NCBI GenBank assembly: GCA_022800215.1
Contig: JAAWPV010000002.1
Span: forward strand, 1 to 64,000
From: Oscillospiraceae bacterium
Lineage (GTDB): Bacteria; Bacillota; Clostridia; Oscillospirales; Oscillospiraceae
Direction: 5' to 3'
DNA: 64,000 nt
The notes beneath the pieces were generated by a model, which did no database searches, was not told where the DNA came from, and worked only from the letters and a program-made list of their open reading frames with translations. Each line of letters starts with the position of its first letter. The first letter of the stretch is position 1. Shown one piece after another: positions 18,389 through 26,134 of the stretch. A program made the translations under genes and the position numbers.

Positions 18389-19696
18389 ATGGAACCTGTT
18401 ACCGTCATCGGCGCCGGCCTTGCCGGTTGTGAGTGCGCCTGGCAGCTTGCCCAGCGGGGCATCCCCGTTTTGCTCCGGGAGATGAAGCCGGACAAGCGAA
18501 GCCCCGCCCACCAGAGCGGGGACTTTGCCGAGCTGGTTTGCTCCAACTCCCTGCGCTCCGACCAGTTGGAAAACGCCGTGGGCCTTTTGAAGGAGGAACT
18601 GCGGCGCTTGGGAAGCGTCATCATGGCCTGCGCCGACGAAACCAAGGTGGAGGCCGGGGGCGCTTTGGCGGTGGACCGCAATGCCTTCTCCGCCGCCGTC
18701 ACAAACAAAATCAGGAGCCATCCGCTCATCACCGTGGAGGAGGGGGAGGTGGCGGCCATCCCGGAAGGGCAGGTGGTCATTGCCGCCGGACCCCTGGCCA
18801 GCGAGGGGCTGACCGACGCCATCCGGGCTATGTTCCCCGGGACGGGCACCCTCAACTTTTTTGACGCCGTGGCCCCCCTGGTCAGCGCCGAGAGCGTGGA
18901 CATGGACAAGGCCTGGCTGGCCTCCCGCTACGATAAGGGGACGGCGGACTACATCAACTGCGGCATGACGCGGGAGGAGTACCTTGACTTCTGGAAAGAA
19001 CTGCGGGAGGCCCAGGAGGCGGAGGTCCACGGCTTTGAGGACGGCAAGGTCTTTGAAGGCTGTATGCCCGTGGAGGTCATGGCCCGGCGGGGGGAGGACA
19101 CCCTTCGCTACGGCCCCTTAAAGCCCAAGGGGCTTCGGGACCCCAAAACGGGGAAGGAGCCTTACGCCGTGGTCCAGCTTCGCAAGGACAACAGCGACGG
19201 GAGCATTTACAATCTGGTGGGCTTCCAGACCCACCTTAAATGGGGGGAGCAGAAGCGGGTCTTTTCCATGATCCCCGCCCTTCAAAACGCCGAGTTTCTG
19301 CGTTACGGCGTCATGCACCGGAACACATATTTGAAGTCCCCCGGTTTTCTGAACCGCTATTATCAGGTGATGAGCGAGCCCCGCATCTCCTTCGCCGGGC
19401 AGATCACCGGGGTGGAGGGCTATGTGGAGTCCACCGCGTCCGGGTGCCTGTGCGGCATTGAGCTGGCAAACCGCCTGCTGGGAAAAGCCCCCGTGGACTT
19501 CCCGGCAGAGACGGCCATGGGGGCCCTGGCCCTCTATATCTCCAACGAGAGCGTCACCGATTTCCAGCCCATGAACGTGAATTTTGGTATCATGCCCCCC
19601 TGGCCCGAGCGGGTGAAGGGCGGCAAGCGGGAGAAGAACGGGCTGATCGCCCAGCGGGCGCTGGAGGCCTTAGAGGCGAAGAAGCTCCACGCCTAA
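18389..19696 (+). CDS. trmFO: Methylenetetrahydrofolate-tRNA-(uracil-5-)-methyltransferase TrmFO
   Basis: A 435-residue flavoenzyme that makes ribothymidine-54 in the tRNA T-loop using methylenetetrahydrofolate. The FAD fold opens VIGAGLAGCECAWQLAQRG; LREMKPDKRSPAHQSGDFAE and LVCSNSLRSDQLENAVGLLK are family hallmarks, as is the ending region TDFQPMNVNFGIMPP. ATG 18389 follows AAAGGAG, 19 bases after topA, so they are probably co-transcribed. The 3' end overlaps the convergent small gene by 27 bases. Confidence 0.96.
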   Translation: MEPVTVIGAGLAGCECAWQLAQRGIPVLLREMKPDKRSPAHQSGDFAELVCSNSLRSDQLENAVGLLKEELRRLGSVIMACADETKVEAGGALAVDRNAFSAAVTNKIRSHPLITVEEGEVAAIPEGQVVIAAGPLASEGLTDAIRAMFPGTGTLNFFDAVAPLVSAESVDMDKAWLASRYDKGTADYINCGMTREEYLDFWKELREAQEAEVHGFEDGKVFEGCMPVEVMARRGEDTLRYGPLKPKGLRDPKTGKEPYAVVQLRKDNSDGSIYNLVGFQTHLKWGEQKRVFSMIPALQNAEFLRYGVMHRNTYLKSPGFLNRYYQVMSEPRISFAGQITGVEGYVESTASGCLCGIELANRLLGKAPVDFPAETAMGALALYISNESVTDFQPMNVNFGIMPPWPERVKGGKREKNGLIAQRALEALEAKKLHA

Positions 19697-19912
19697 GCGC
19701 AGGCCCCAGAGGAAGCAGGTCAGTGCCTCATCGCAGAATTGGTCTGCTTCCATGGCCCAGTATTTGCCCATCAATTCTTCGCCGACTTTGTCGGTGATCT
19801 CCTGTATGAGGGCAGCAAGCTGATCGGAACGGCGGCGGTATTCTGGGGGCTTGTCTCTCAGGTCACCAAGGTCCTGTTCCATCAGAAGGGAAAGCTCGCG
19901 TAGGATGTCCAT
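19670..19912 (-). CDS. Small acidic DUF6809-like protein
   Basis: An 80-residue protein resembling the DUF6809 small proteins of Clostridia and their mobile elements (ending in EALTCFLWGLRLGVELLRL). No catalytic motif is visible and function is unknown. GAGGTGAT precedes ATG 19912. A strong promoter, TTGACA-16-TATAAT on this strand, lies upstream with repressor-like palindromes over it. It is divergent from an XRE regulator that probably controls it. Confidence 0.72.
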   Translation of the reverse strand: MDILRELSLLMEQDLGDLRDKPPEYRRRSDQLAALIQEITDKVGEELMGKYWAMEADQFCDEALTCFLWGLRLGVELLRL

Positions 19913-19926
19913 TTAATATCACCTCA

Positions 19927-19965
19927 GCACTTTTAGTGTTAATTGCATTATAACACTAAAAGTGC
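19927..19965. promoter_or_regulatory. Double palindromic operator between the divergent pair
   Basis: Perfect 15-bp inverted repeat (19927-19941 and 19951-19965). Each arm contains CACTTTTAGTG / CACTAAAAGTG, itself a CACT-N3-AGTG palindrome, so there are two identical operators with centres 24 bp apart. One sits in the spacer of the - strand promoter, the other just downstream of its -10 box. Confidence 0.85.
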
Positions 19966-19974
19966 GAATGTCAA
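19947..19974 (-). promoter_or_regulatory. Sigma-A promoter of the DUF6809-like gene
   Basis: On the - strand: TTGACA (19974-19969), 16-bp spacer, TATAAT (19952-19947). Both hexamers are perfect, and the two operators overlap or flank it. Confidence 0.85.
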
Positions 19975-19992
19975 GAGGAAGGCGGAAATTTA

Positions 19993-20202
19993 ATGGAAAT
20001 TTTTTCACAACGCCTGAAAGAGGTTCGCATGGAAGCTGGAGAAAGCCGAGAGGATTTAGGCAAAGTATTGGGCGTTGGTGTGAGCCAAATCAGCGAGATG
20101 GAGAATGGTCGTAAGGGCACCACGCTGGAACGCTTGGCGGTCCTCTGCAAACACTATCATGTTTCCGCTGATTATTTTTTGGGGCTTACTGATATAAGAT
20201 AG
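19993..20202 (+). CDS. XRE-family helix-turn-helix repressor
   Basis: A 69-residue DNA-binding protein consisting of one Cro/C1-type HTH (SREDLGKVLGVGVSQISEMENGRKGT, split: recognition helix around VSQISEMENG, residues 28-37) and the usual tail ADYFLGLTDIR. ATG 19993 follows AGGAAGG. Base composition is AT-richer than its neighbours, suggesting transfer. The double operator upstream is the likely binding site, giving autoregulation and repression of the divergent gene. Confidence 0.88.
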   Translation: MEIFSQRLKEVRMEAGESREDLGKVLGVGVSQISEMENGRKGTTLERLAVLCKHYHVSADYFLGLTDIR

Positions 20203-20250
20203 ACCATTTTGATGTTTCTGTTATGGGGGCGCTTTTTTGGCACTCCCTGC

Positions 20251-20390
20251 CGGGGGCCTTCCTTTCCCGTGTGGGAAAGGAAGCGAAAGGACACCAGAGG
20301 GAGAGAGAGTCGAAACTCTCTCCCCCTGGGGCTTTCGGGGGGTATTAGGGGGGCTACTTTGGCCCCAAAGTAGCCCCCCTAAACTCCTCA
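20251..20390. repeat. Block of three nested palindromes upstream of plsX
   Basis: Three adjacent stem-loops in a gene-free stretch (20203-20433). The first is 11 bp (20258-20268 / 20273-20283, GTGT loop). The second is an imperfect long stem with core GAGAGAGT / ACTCTCTC (20303-20310 / 20315-20322, CGAA loop) and outer GAAAG / CTTTC. The third is a perfect 18-bp inverted repeat (20345-20362 / 20365-20382). No transposase or T-run; it looks like a REP/MITE-type repeat. Confidence 0.75.
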
Positions 20391-20433
20391 AAAGAAATCC
20401 AATCAGAGTAGAGAATACAGAAGGGAGAACGAC

Positions 20434-21471
20434 ATGAAAATCATCGTAGACGCCATGGGCGGGGACAACGCCCCCCGCTCCAACGTGGAGGGCGCTTTGG
20501 AGGCCGTACGGGAACTGGGCCTTGAGGTGGCCCTTGTGGGCCGGGGCGACGAAATCCTTGCCGTTCTCCGGGAGATGGGGATGAACGAGCCGCCCCCGGG
20601 GCTGGAGATCGTCCATACCGCCGAGGTGGTGGAGATGGAGGACAACCCCGCCACCGCTTTTAAGGAGAAGAAAGACTCCTCCCTCACCGTGGGCCTTACC
20701 CTGGTGAAGGAGGGGAAGGGGGACGCCTTTGTGTCGGCGGGCTCCACCGGAGCCTTGCTGTCGGCGGCCACCCTCATCACCAAGCGCATCCGGGGCATCC
20801 GCCGGGCGGCGCTGGCTCCCAAGCTGCCTATCCCCGGCGGGGCTATCCTCATCGACGCGGGTGCCACGGCGGAGTGTACGCCGGAGTACCTTTTGCAGTT
20901 CGCCTTTATGGGCTCCTACTACGCCGAACACATCCTGGGCAAGCCCGAGCCCCGGGTGGGCCTTTTGAACATCGGTGCCGAGGAGAGCAAGGGCACCGAC
21001 CTTCAGCGGGAGAGCTACGCCCTTCTGAAGGCGGCGGACAAAGAGGGGCGCATCCACTTCGTGGGCAACATCGAGGCCCGGGAAGCCGTGCTGGGCGGCG
21101 TGGACGTGATCGTCTGCGACGGGTACAGCGGCAACATCTTCCTCAAGACCCTGGAGGGCACCGCCCTGCTCATGGCGGGGGAGATGAAAAAGATGTTCAA
21201 AAAGAACCCCGTCTCCAAGGTGGCGGCGGTCCTGGTGAGCGGCGGACTGCGGGACATCAAGAAGATGCTGGACTCCCGGGAGATCGGCGGAACTGCCCTG
21301 CTGGGCATTTCCCGGCCCGTTATCAAAGCCCACGGCTCCTCCGACGGCTACGCCATCAAAAACGCCATCGCCCAGGCCCAGAAATTTGCCGCCTCCGGCA
21401 TTGTGGAAAATATTGCGGAGAACATGGAATATATGCGCCTCAAGCCCGGAAAGGGTGAAGGGGAGGAGTAA
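20434..21471 (+). CDS. plsX: Phosphate acyltransferase PlsX
   Basis: A 345-residue enzyme that converts acyl-ACP and phosphate to acyl-phosphate for phospholipid synthesis. MKIIVDAMGGDNAP at the N-terminus, FVSAGSTGALLSAA, VGLLNIGAEESKGTDL, VGNIEAREA and VCDGYSGNIFLKT are family signatures. ATG 20434 follows GAAGGGAG. It begins the plsX-acpP-rnc cluster, joining phospholipid and fatty acid metabolism. Confidence 0.97.
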   Translation: MKIIVDAMGGDNAPRSNVEGALEAVRELGLEVALVGRGDEILAVLREMGMNEPPPGLEIVHTAEVVEMEDNPATAFKEKKDSSLTVGLTLVKEGKGDAFVSAGSTGALLSAATLITKRIRGIRRAALAPKLPIPGGAILIDAGATAECTPEYLLQFAFMGSYYAEHILGKPEPRVGLLNIGAEESKGTDLQRESYALLKAADKEGRIHFVGNIEAREAVLGGVDVIVCDGYSGNIFLKTLEGTALLMAGEMKKMFKKNPVSKVAAVLVSGGLRDIKKMLDSREIGGTALLGISRPVIKAHGSSDGYAIKNAIAQAQKFAASGIVENIAENMEYMRLKPGKGEGEE

Positions 21472-21497
21472 AGCGAGAAAAAATTTCTCTTTCCCCC

Positions 21498-21526
21498 TTG
21501 ACAAGCGGGAAGATATTGCCTATTAT
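21498..21526 (+). promoter_or_regulatory. Sigma-A promoter for acpP-rnc
   Basis: TTGACA (21498-21503), 17-bp spacer, TATTAT (21521-21526), 44 bases before the acpP start. Gives acpP and rnc their own transcript. Confidence 0.8.
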
Positions 21527-21569
21527 CATAATGCTTTTATAATCATTTCAGGATAGGAGCATGATAAAA

Positions 21570-21803
21570 ATGATCTATGGAAAAATCGTGAAGCTGCTCT
21601 CTGAGCAGTTTGGTATGGAGGCTGACGAGATCACCGAGGAGACCACCTTTGAGGACCTGGGCGCCGATTCCGTGGACCTGGTGGAGCTGTCCATGAGCCT
21701 GGAGGAGGAGTTCGACATCGACGAGATGGGCGAGGAGGACATTGCCTCCATCCATAACGTGGGCGATTTGGTGAACTATCTCCAGGGCAAGCTGGGCGAG
21801 TGA
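21570..21803 (+). CDS. acpP: Acyl carrier protein
   Basis: A 77-residue acidic carrier of growing fatty acyl chains. The phosphopantetheine serine is S34 in LGADSVDLVELSMSLEEEF. DSVD instead of the usual DSLD is a mild variant. ATG 21570 gives the standard start MIYGKIVK with AGGAGC ten bases upstream; in-frame ATG 21561 would add three residues but lies only a base or two after that site. The stop overlaps the rnc start (TGATG). Confidence 0.96.
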   Translation: MIYGKIVKLLSEQFGMEADEITEETTFEDLGADSVDLVELSMSLEEEFDIDEMGEEDIASIHNVGDLVNYLQGKLGE

Positions 21804-22462
21804 TGGAGAGTCTGGAAAGCAAGTTAGGCTACACCTTTCATGACCGCAAGCTGTTGGAGAACGCCCTGACCCACTCCTCCTACGCCAACGAGAACAGGGG
21901 GGGGCTCAGCAGCAACGAGCGGCTGGAGTTTCTGGGCGATTCCATTCTGGGCATGGTGACGGCGGACTATCTCTACAAAAAGCATCCCGACCTCCCCGAA
22001 GGGGACCTGACCCGGACCCGGGCGGCCCTTGTGTGCGAAGAGAGCCTGGTGGAGGTGGCCGACCAGCTTGGGCTGGGGGCTTACCTGAAGTTGGGCCGGG
22101 GGGAGGAGGCCGGGGGAGGCCGGCAGCGGCCCTCCATCCGGGCGGACGCCGTGGAGGCAGTGTTGGCCGCTGTCTATCTGGACGGCGGGCTCCCGGAGGC
22201 CCGGAAGATCGTTCAGCGGTTCATCCTGGACAAGGAGGCCGAAAAGGCCGCCAGCCGGGACTACAAGACCGCCCTCCAGGAGTTTGTTCAGCGGGAGAGC
22301 GGACAGGTGCTCACCTACCAGTTGGTGGGGGAGAGCGGACCCGACCATGCCAAGGTCTTCACCGTGTCGGTGGAATTGAATGGTCGGGAGATCGGCCGGG
22401 GCTCCGGCCACAGTAAGAAGGAAGCCGAGCAAATGGCCGCCCGGGCGGCCCTCGGAAAGTAA
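21803..22462 (+). CDS. rnc: Ribonuclease III
   Basis: A 219-residue double-strand RNA endonuclease for rRNA and mRNA processing. The catalytic signature NERLEFLGDSILGMV is near residue 38, the second acidic patch in DAVEAVLAAVYLDGG, and a C-terminal dsRNA-binding domain (about 150-219, ending HSKKEAEQMAARAAL) is complete. ATG 21803 overlaps the acpP stop. In most relatives smc follows directly; here smc is 36 kb away. Confidence 0.97.
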   Translation: MESLESKLGYTFHDRKLLENALTHSSYANENRGGLSSNERLEFLGDSILGMVTADYLYKKHPDLPEGDLTRTRAALVCEESLVEVADQLGLGAYLKLGRGEEAGGGRQRPSIRADAVEAVLAAVYLDGGLPEARKIVQRFILDKEAEKAASRDYKTALQEFVQRESGQVLTYQLVGESGPDHAKVFTVSVELNGREIGRGSGHSKKEAEQMAARAALGK

Positions 22463-22473
22463 AAACGATGAAG

Positions 22474-22508
22474 AAGAACCGGAGAGCCTGTTGGCTCTCC
22501 GGTTCTTT
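22474..22508. terminator. Bidirectional terminator between rnc and the flavin reductase
   Basis: Perfect 15-bp stem (22474-22488 / 22493-22507) with a TGTT loop, between two convergent genes. T-rich on the + side (GGTTCTTTG) and A/T-rich on the other, so it can serve both. Confidence 0.85.
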
Positions 22509-22529
22509 GACGGGATGGGAAAGTGCTGC

Positions 22530-24452
22530 TTACTTCGCCTGGGAAAGGGCGTCCTCCACGGCCTGCTTGATGGCTTTACAGGAGACAGTACAGCCGGAAA
22601 TGTTGTCCACCTCGGTGGAATTTGCGTCCACGATGGCGGTGGGGAGGTTCTGGATGGCGGGATCGCTGATGCCCTCACTCTCATTGTGCTCCATGATCTC
22701 CACATTGATGATGGTCTCACCGTCCAGGGTGACCCGAACCACGATATCGCCGCCCATACCGTTGGGGCTCACGCCCAGATACTGATTATCGGCAGTTTCA
22801 AAGTCGTAGGTTTTGCCGGCGGTGAGGTCACTCTCCTGACCGGGGGTATAGACCAGGTTGGACTCTGCCGCAGCAATGGTGTAGGGGGGCAGGGGGTCCT
22901 TGGCAGCGGCGGCATTCCGGCCGGCGATGGGGCCAAAGACCAGACATTCGGCCACGTTGGTACCGCCTTGGTAGGTCCGGGCAGTGAGGCCACCGAACTC
23001 ACCGGCGGAGTAGAGGTGAGGAATGGGATCGCCGTCCAGCCCCAGGACCTCGGCATTCTCGTTCCGTTTGGCACCGCCCTGGGTGTTGAGGACACAGTTG
23101 ACAGTAAACTCATAGGCGTAGAAGGGGCCGTTGCCGAAGGCGACCAGGTTGGAGGGGTCCCGACGGAACTGCTCGTCTTTGCCCTCCTTGCAGTAGCGGT
23201 TGTAGGTGGCCACGGTGTCAGCCAGATATTTAGCGCCCAACTCCTCAGCCAGGGCCTCGATGGTGTCTGCCTTATGCAGGTAACCCAGGCTCAGCTCGGA
23301 TTCCACCAGCTGGCCCATCTGGTAGGCGTCCACCTTGCTCTGGTCAAAGATGCCGTATACATGCTCGGGGAACCGAGGGATGATATAGCTGCCGGCCACG
23401 TAGACGTAGCCATGACGGGCGTTCTGGATAGCCTCCTCATTGATGAACCGGGTGCCGTCCGGGCCGACCAGGATGGTGCCGCCCACACCGGGGGTGCCGG
23501 CCAGAGCGGCGAAGGCTGCGTTGGTGGCGGGCATCATAGAGCCGCCTACGCCGCCGGATACATAGTTGTTCATATGCCACATCTCAGCTCCTACCTCCTG
23601 GGCCATGCGGATACCGTCGCCGGTATTGTAGGCGCTGCCGAAGAAGGTGGTCTGTCCGCCCAGACGCAAATAGGTTTCCAGCATCTCAGGGTTGTTTTCA
23701 AAGCCGCCGCAGGCCATGACCACGCCGTTGTTGGCCCGGATGTTCAAGGTCTTGCCGCCCCGCTGGATCTGTACGCCCACGATGGTCTTGGACTGGGGAT
23801 CCTGGACGAGGTGGACGGCGGGGGACTCGTACCATACATCGATCTTGTCGCTGCGCTCTACAATATTCTCCTTTACCAGACGGTAGAGAGCACCGTCAGC
23901 CACCTGGTCGGTGATGGTGTAAGTGTAGAAGTGCTCCAGACCGCCGGGGAGCTCGGGGTGCTCACAGTCGTAAGTACCGATGCCCTTGCCTTTCCAGCCG
24001 GTCATGGTCTCCTTGCTGGTGCCCAGAGAGGCCACATAGTCCTGCAGGTGGGTCATACCCTCCATAAAGGTCATGAGCATCTCATCGCTGGTGCTGTCAA
24101 ACTTGCCCCGCATGGCGGAGTAGTACTCAAAGCCGCCTTCGGCGGTGTCCACAGTGGCAAAAAGCTGATGGCACACCCGGGAGTTGCCGCCGGCCTCCCC
24201 CTCAGGGGCCTTCTCGGTGATCAGTACGCTGGCGCCGTTGTCGGCGGCCTCAATGGCAGCGGTCGTACCGGCAAAGCCCATGCCGATGACCACCACGTCA
24301 TACTGGCCGTCCCAGGCCACGGTGTCGGCATAGGTCAGGGTGGCGGGGGCGGGATCGCCGGTGGGGCTTTCTGCAGAGGGGGACTGCTGACAGGCGCACA
24401 GTCCCGCCAGCAGACAGCCGGTCAGGGTCAGAGCCAAGATCCTTTTTTTCAT
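22530..24452 (-). CDS. Secreted lipoprotein flavin reductase (fumarate/urocanate reductase type)
   Basis: A 640-residue protein with a lipobox (LLAGLCAC, Cys near residue 21), an FAD-dependent reductase domain (VVVIGMGFAGTTAAIEAADNG, GGNSRVCHQ, MACGGFENNPEML, AGEFGGLTARTYQGGTNVAE) and a C-terminal FMN-binding domain. The FMN-attachment threonine lies in the variant motif SGCTVSCKAI (usually SGAT). Family members reduce fumarate, urocanate, acrylates and similar acceptors outside the membrane in anaerobic respiration. Substrate here is unknown. GGAGGAAT precedes ATG 24452. Divergent from an AraC regulator that probably controls it. Confidence 0.9.
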   Translation of the reverse strand: MKKRILALTLTGCLLAGLCACQQSPSAESPTGDPAPATLTYADTVAWDGQYDVVVIGMGFAGTTAAIEAADNGASVLITEKAPEGEAGGNSRVCHQLFATVDTAEGGFEYYSAMRGKFDSTSDEMLMTFMEGMTHLQDYVASLGTSKETMTGWKGKGIGTYDCEHPELPGGLEHFYTYTITDQVADGALYRLVKENIVERSDKIDVWYESPAVHLVQDPQSKTIVGVQIQRGGKTLNIRANNGVVMACGGFENNPEMLETYLRLGGQTTFFGSAYNTGDGIRMAQEVGAEMWHMNNYVSGGVGGSMMPATNAAFAALAGTPGVGGTILVGPDGTRFINEEAIQNARHGYVYVAGSYIIPRFPEHVYGIFDQSKVDAYQMGQLVESELSLGYLHKADTIEALAEELGAKYLADTVATYNRYCKEGKDEQFRRDPSNLVAFGNGPFYAYEFTVNCVLNTQGGAKRNENAEVLGLDGDPIPHLYSAGEFGGLTARTYQGGTNVAECLVFGPIAGRNAAAAKDPLPPYTIAAAESNLVYTPGQESDLTAGKTYDFETADNQYLGVSPNGMGGDIVVRVTLDGETIINVEIMEHNESEGISDPAIQNLPTAIVDANSTEVDNISGCTVSCKAIKQAVEDALSQAK

Positions 24453-24518
24453 GTAGATTCCTCCAATTTCCTGATATTGGACGTAGCCGTCCGGAAGGCA
24501 GGGTGGCCTTCTTCTATT

Positions 24519-24546
24519 ATTGTAGCATCTTACGAATTGTTAACAA
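24519..24546 (-). promoter_or_regulatory. Probable promoter of the flavin reductase gene
   Basis: On the - strand: TTGTTA (24546-24541), 16-bp spacer, TACAAT (24524-24519). Weak -35, good -10, consistent with an activator-dependent promoter. Confidence 0.5.
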
Positions 24547-24552
24547 AGCGAC

Positions 24553-24580
24553 AAAATCTTCTGTTTCATCATAAAATCTT
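24553..24580. promoter_or_regulatory. Tandem AAAATCTT repeats, candidate AraC-type binding site
   Basis: Two direct copies of AAAATCTT (24553-24560, 24573-24580) 20 bp apart in the divergent intergenic region, just upstream of the reductase -35 box. AraC-family activators usually bind such pairs about two helical turns apart. Confidence 0.5.
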
Positions 24581-24601
24581 GTCTTATTTTTAACGACTCC
24601 C

Positions 24602-24630
24602 TTCAAAAAGTCGAAAGAATATGCTATACT
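24602..24630 (+). promoter_or_regulatory. Promoter of the AraC-family regulator
   Basis: TTCAAA (24602-24607), 17-bp spacer, TATACT (24625-24630), 32 bases before the start codon. Confidence 0.6.
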
Positions 24631-24662
24631 GCTGACAAATTCAGACATAGGGAGGCGGAGCT

Positions 24663-25988
24663 ATGGGCGACCTCTATTATGACGGAAAGTATCCGGGACT
24701 GAGCAGTGCGATCCAGCGATGTTATCCCATGAATATGAATATTATGGATGTGCTGTTTCATTTCAGTGAGCTGCTCTCCGGCCATGAGCGGGAGGCGATG
24801 GACCATACCTTTGCCGAATATGGGGACCGGCCGCCCTTTTGTTATGAGGATTGCCGTATTTTGGTGACGGGTATTCCCACCCAGGTCTACCATGATATAT
24901 TCGGTTGGAAGCAGCCGGACGCCATGGCTTTCTTTACGCTGGACTATAAACCAATAGCTGATGAGATGCTGGAGAAGTATGGGTACAGGGGGATATCTCT
25001 CATCTACCTCTTCGATGGGAAAAAGCGGCTGGTGACTATTTTCAGCCCCCGGGAGGTAAGAGAGCCGGGAAAGGCGGAAGCCATGGCAGAGGAACTGACC
25101 GACCGGCTTCAGAGCCGATACGAGGAGAAGCTGTTGGGAGATTGTCATCTCTACTGTGCCTTTACAGCCCTGTCCGATCCTGTCAGTTGTTTTGAGGATA
25201 TCGCCCCAGCCTTCGCCCAGGCCTCGGAACTGGCCAACTGTGCTTTTTTTCGAATGGAGCCGATGACCCTCACAGGAAACCGGTTGCTGGAGTGGAGCAA
25301 GCCGGTGGACGGAATGTACCTCAACGAGCGAGCCAACGCCTTGCAGGAGGCTATCTTGGCGGGAGAGACCGCCGGGACCGCCGCCATCGTGGAGGAGGTC
25401 TTTCTGACCCGTCTCAAGCAGAGCTTCCAGTTCCGAAGGGTGGAGGATGCGCTACTCTATTTCAAAAATGTGCTGCAGACGGTAGAACTGATCCATGAGA
25501 TGCCCGAGCGGCAGGATCTGGACCGGCTGTGCGATCTGCGCCGCTATGCTACCATTGAGGCATGTTGTCGGGCTCTGATAGAGGCGGCGGTGGAATTGTG
25601 CCGGGAAGTGGGAAAGGCCGGGCGGCATTTCAGCCGTCTGACCAAGGAGGCGCTTTATTTCATTCATGGACATTACATGGATGAGCTCTCTCTGCCCGGT
25701 ATCGCGGAGCATGTCAATGTGGTACCTACCTACCTGAGCAGTGTGTTCCGGCGGGAGACGGGGGAGACGGTCAACAACTATCTGGTGGCTCTGCGGATGC
25801 GGAAGGCCCGGGAGCTTTTGGCCTCTACCAATATGAAGGTGGCGGAGGTGGCTCAGGCCGTAGGGATCCGCAACACCCGGTATTTCAGCGCCTGCTTTAA
25901 AAAAGAGGTGGGGCAAAGTCCCACCTCGTGCACCAAAACAGGAAACCCCGGAGCCGTAAAGGTTCCGGGGTTTTTATTGTGCCTGTAG
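24663..25988 (+). CDS. AraC-family regulator with phage-replaced C-terminus
   Basis: A 441-residue regulator. The N-terminal part is not a known sensor by eye; the C-terminal two-HTH domain (about residues 325-420) is clear: HYMDELSLPGIAEHVNV, LSSVFRRETGETV, NYLVALRMRKARELLA, KVAEVAQAVGIRNTRYFSACF. From residue 419 onward the sequence is phage-derived: the prophage joins at 25917-25923 and the ORF reads on through a tRNA-like 3' end and a terminator (PTSCTKTGNPGAV...). The host's own last 18 codons now lie at 55016-55072. The HTH domain is whole, so the protein is probably functional. ATG 24663 follows GGGAGGCGGAG. Confidence 0.9.
   Translation: MGDLYYDGKYPGLSSAIQRCYPMNMNIMDVLFHFSELLSGHEREAMDHTFAEYGDRPPFCYEDCRILVTGIPTQVYHDIFGWKQPDAMAFFTLDYKPIADEMLEKYGYRGISLIYLFDGKKRLVTIFSPREVREPGKAEAMAEELTDRLQSRYEEKLLGDCHLYCAFTALSDPVSCFEDIAPAFAQASELANCAFFRMEPMTLTGNRLLEWSKPVDGMYLNERANALQEAILAGETAGTAAIVEEVFLTRLKQSFQFRRVEDALLYFKNVLQTVELIHEMPERQDLDRLCDLRRYATIEACCRALIEAAVELCREVGKAGRHFSRLTKEALYFIHGHYMDELSLPGIAEHVNVVPTYLSSVFRRETGETVNNYLVALRMRKARELLASTNMKVAEVAQAVGIRNTRYFSACFKKEVGQSPTSCTKTGNPGAVKVPGFLLCL
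25917..25923. other. attL core of the prophage
   Basis: AGTCCCA, identical to 55016-55022. Bases to the left are AraC coding sequence; to the right the phage begins with CCTCGTGCACCA (25924-25935), which with the T-arm left at attR completes a tRNA-type 3' end: T-stem 3' strand, seven acceptor bases CTCGTGC, discriminator A, then CCA. Confidence 0.85.
25943..25977 (+). terminator. Phage-borne terminator after attL
   Basis: 13-bp stem with one G-U pair (25943-25955 / 25961-25973), GTAAA loop, TTTTTA. It resembles a tRNA-gene terminator carried with attP, and now ends the AraC transcript while being translated as its tail. Confidence 0.85.
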
Positions 25989-26071
25989 GGCTGGCGGGAT
26001 TTTCCGAAATCGCCCACGAATGGAACACGTATTCTATTTTTGGGGCAAAATACCATCTGCGGGAGAAAAAA

Positions 26072-26090
26072 TGCTAACTAAAATGCTAAC
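26072..26090 (+). repeat. Left pair of integrase arm-type repeats
   Basis: TGCTAAC-N5-TGCTAAC, 149 bp inside attL. The same 12-bp-spaced pair in the same orientation lies near attR (54943-54961), as expected for arm-type integrase binding sites. Confidence 0.65.
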
Positions 26091-26104
26091 GAATGAGAGG
26101 GGCG

Positions 26105-26121
26105 GTGTCCAATTTGGACAC
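26105..26121. repeat. Dispersed phage palindrome, copy 1
   Basis: GTGTCCAATTTGGACAC, a perfect odd palindrome. Here it is extended by GC-rich flanks into a 17-bp hairpin (26096-26112 / 26114-26130) just after the holin stop, where it may also end the late transcript. Confidence 0.85.
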
Positions 26122-26134
26122 CGCCCCTCTTGTA

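Noticed and set aside
22380..24593. A 737-codon + strand ORF opposite the flavin reductase
   Set aside because: Shadow frame of a clear flavoprotein; no motif, and it runs through the rnc terminator.
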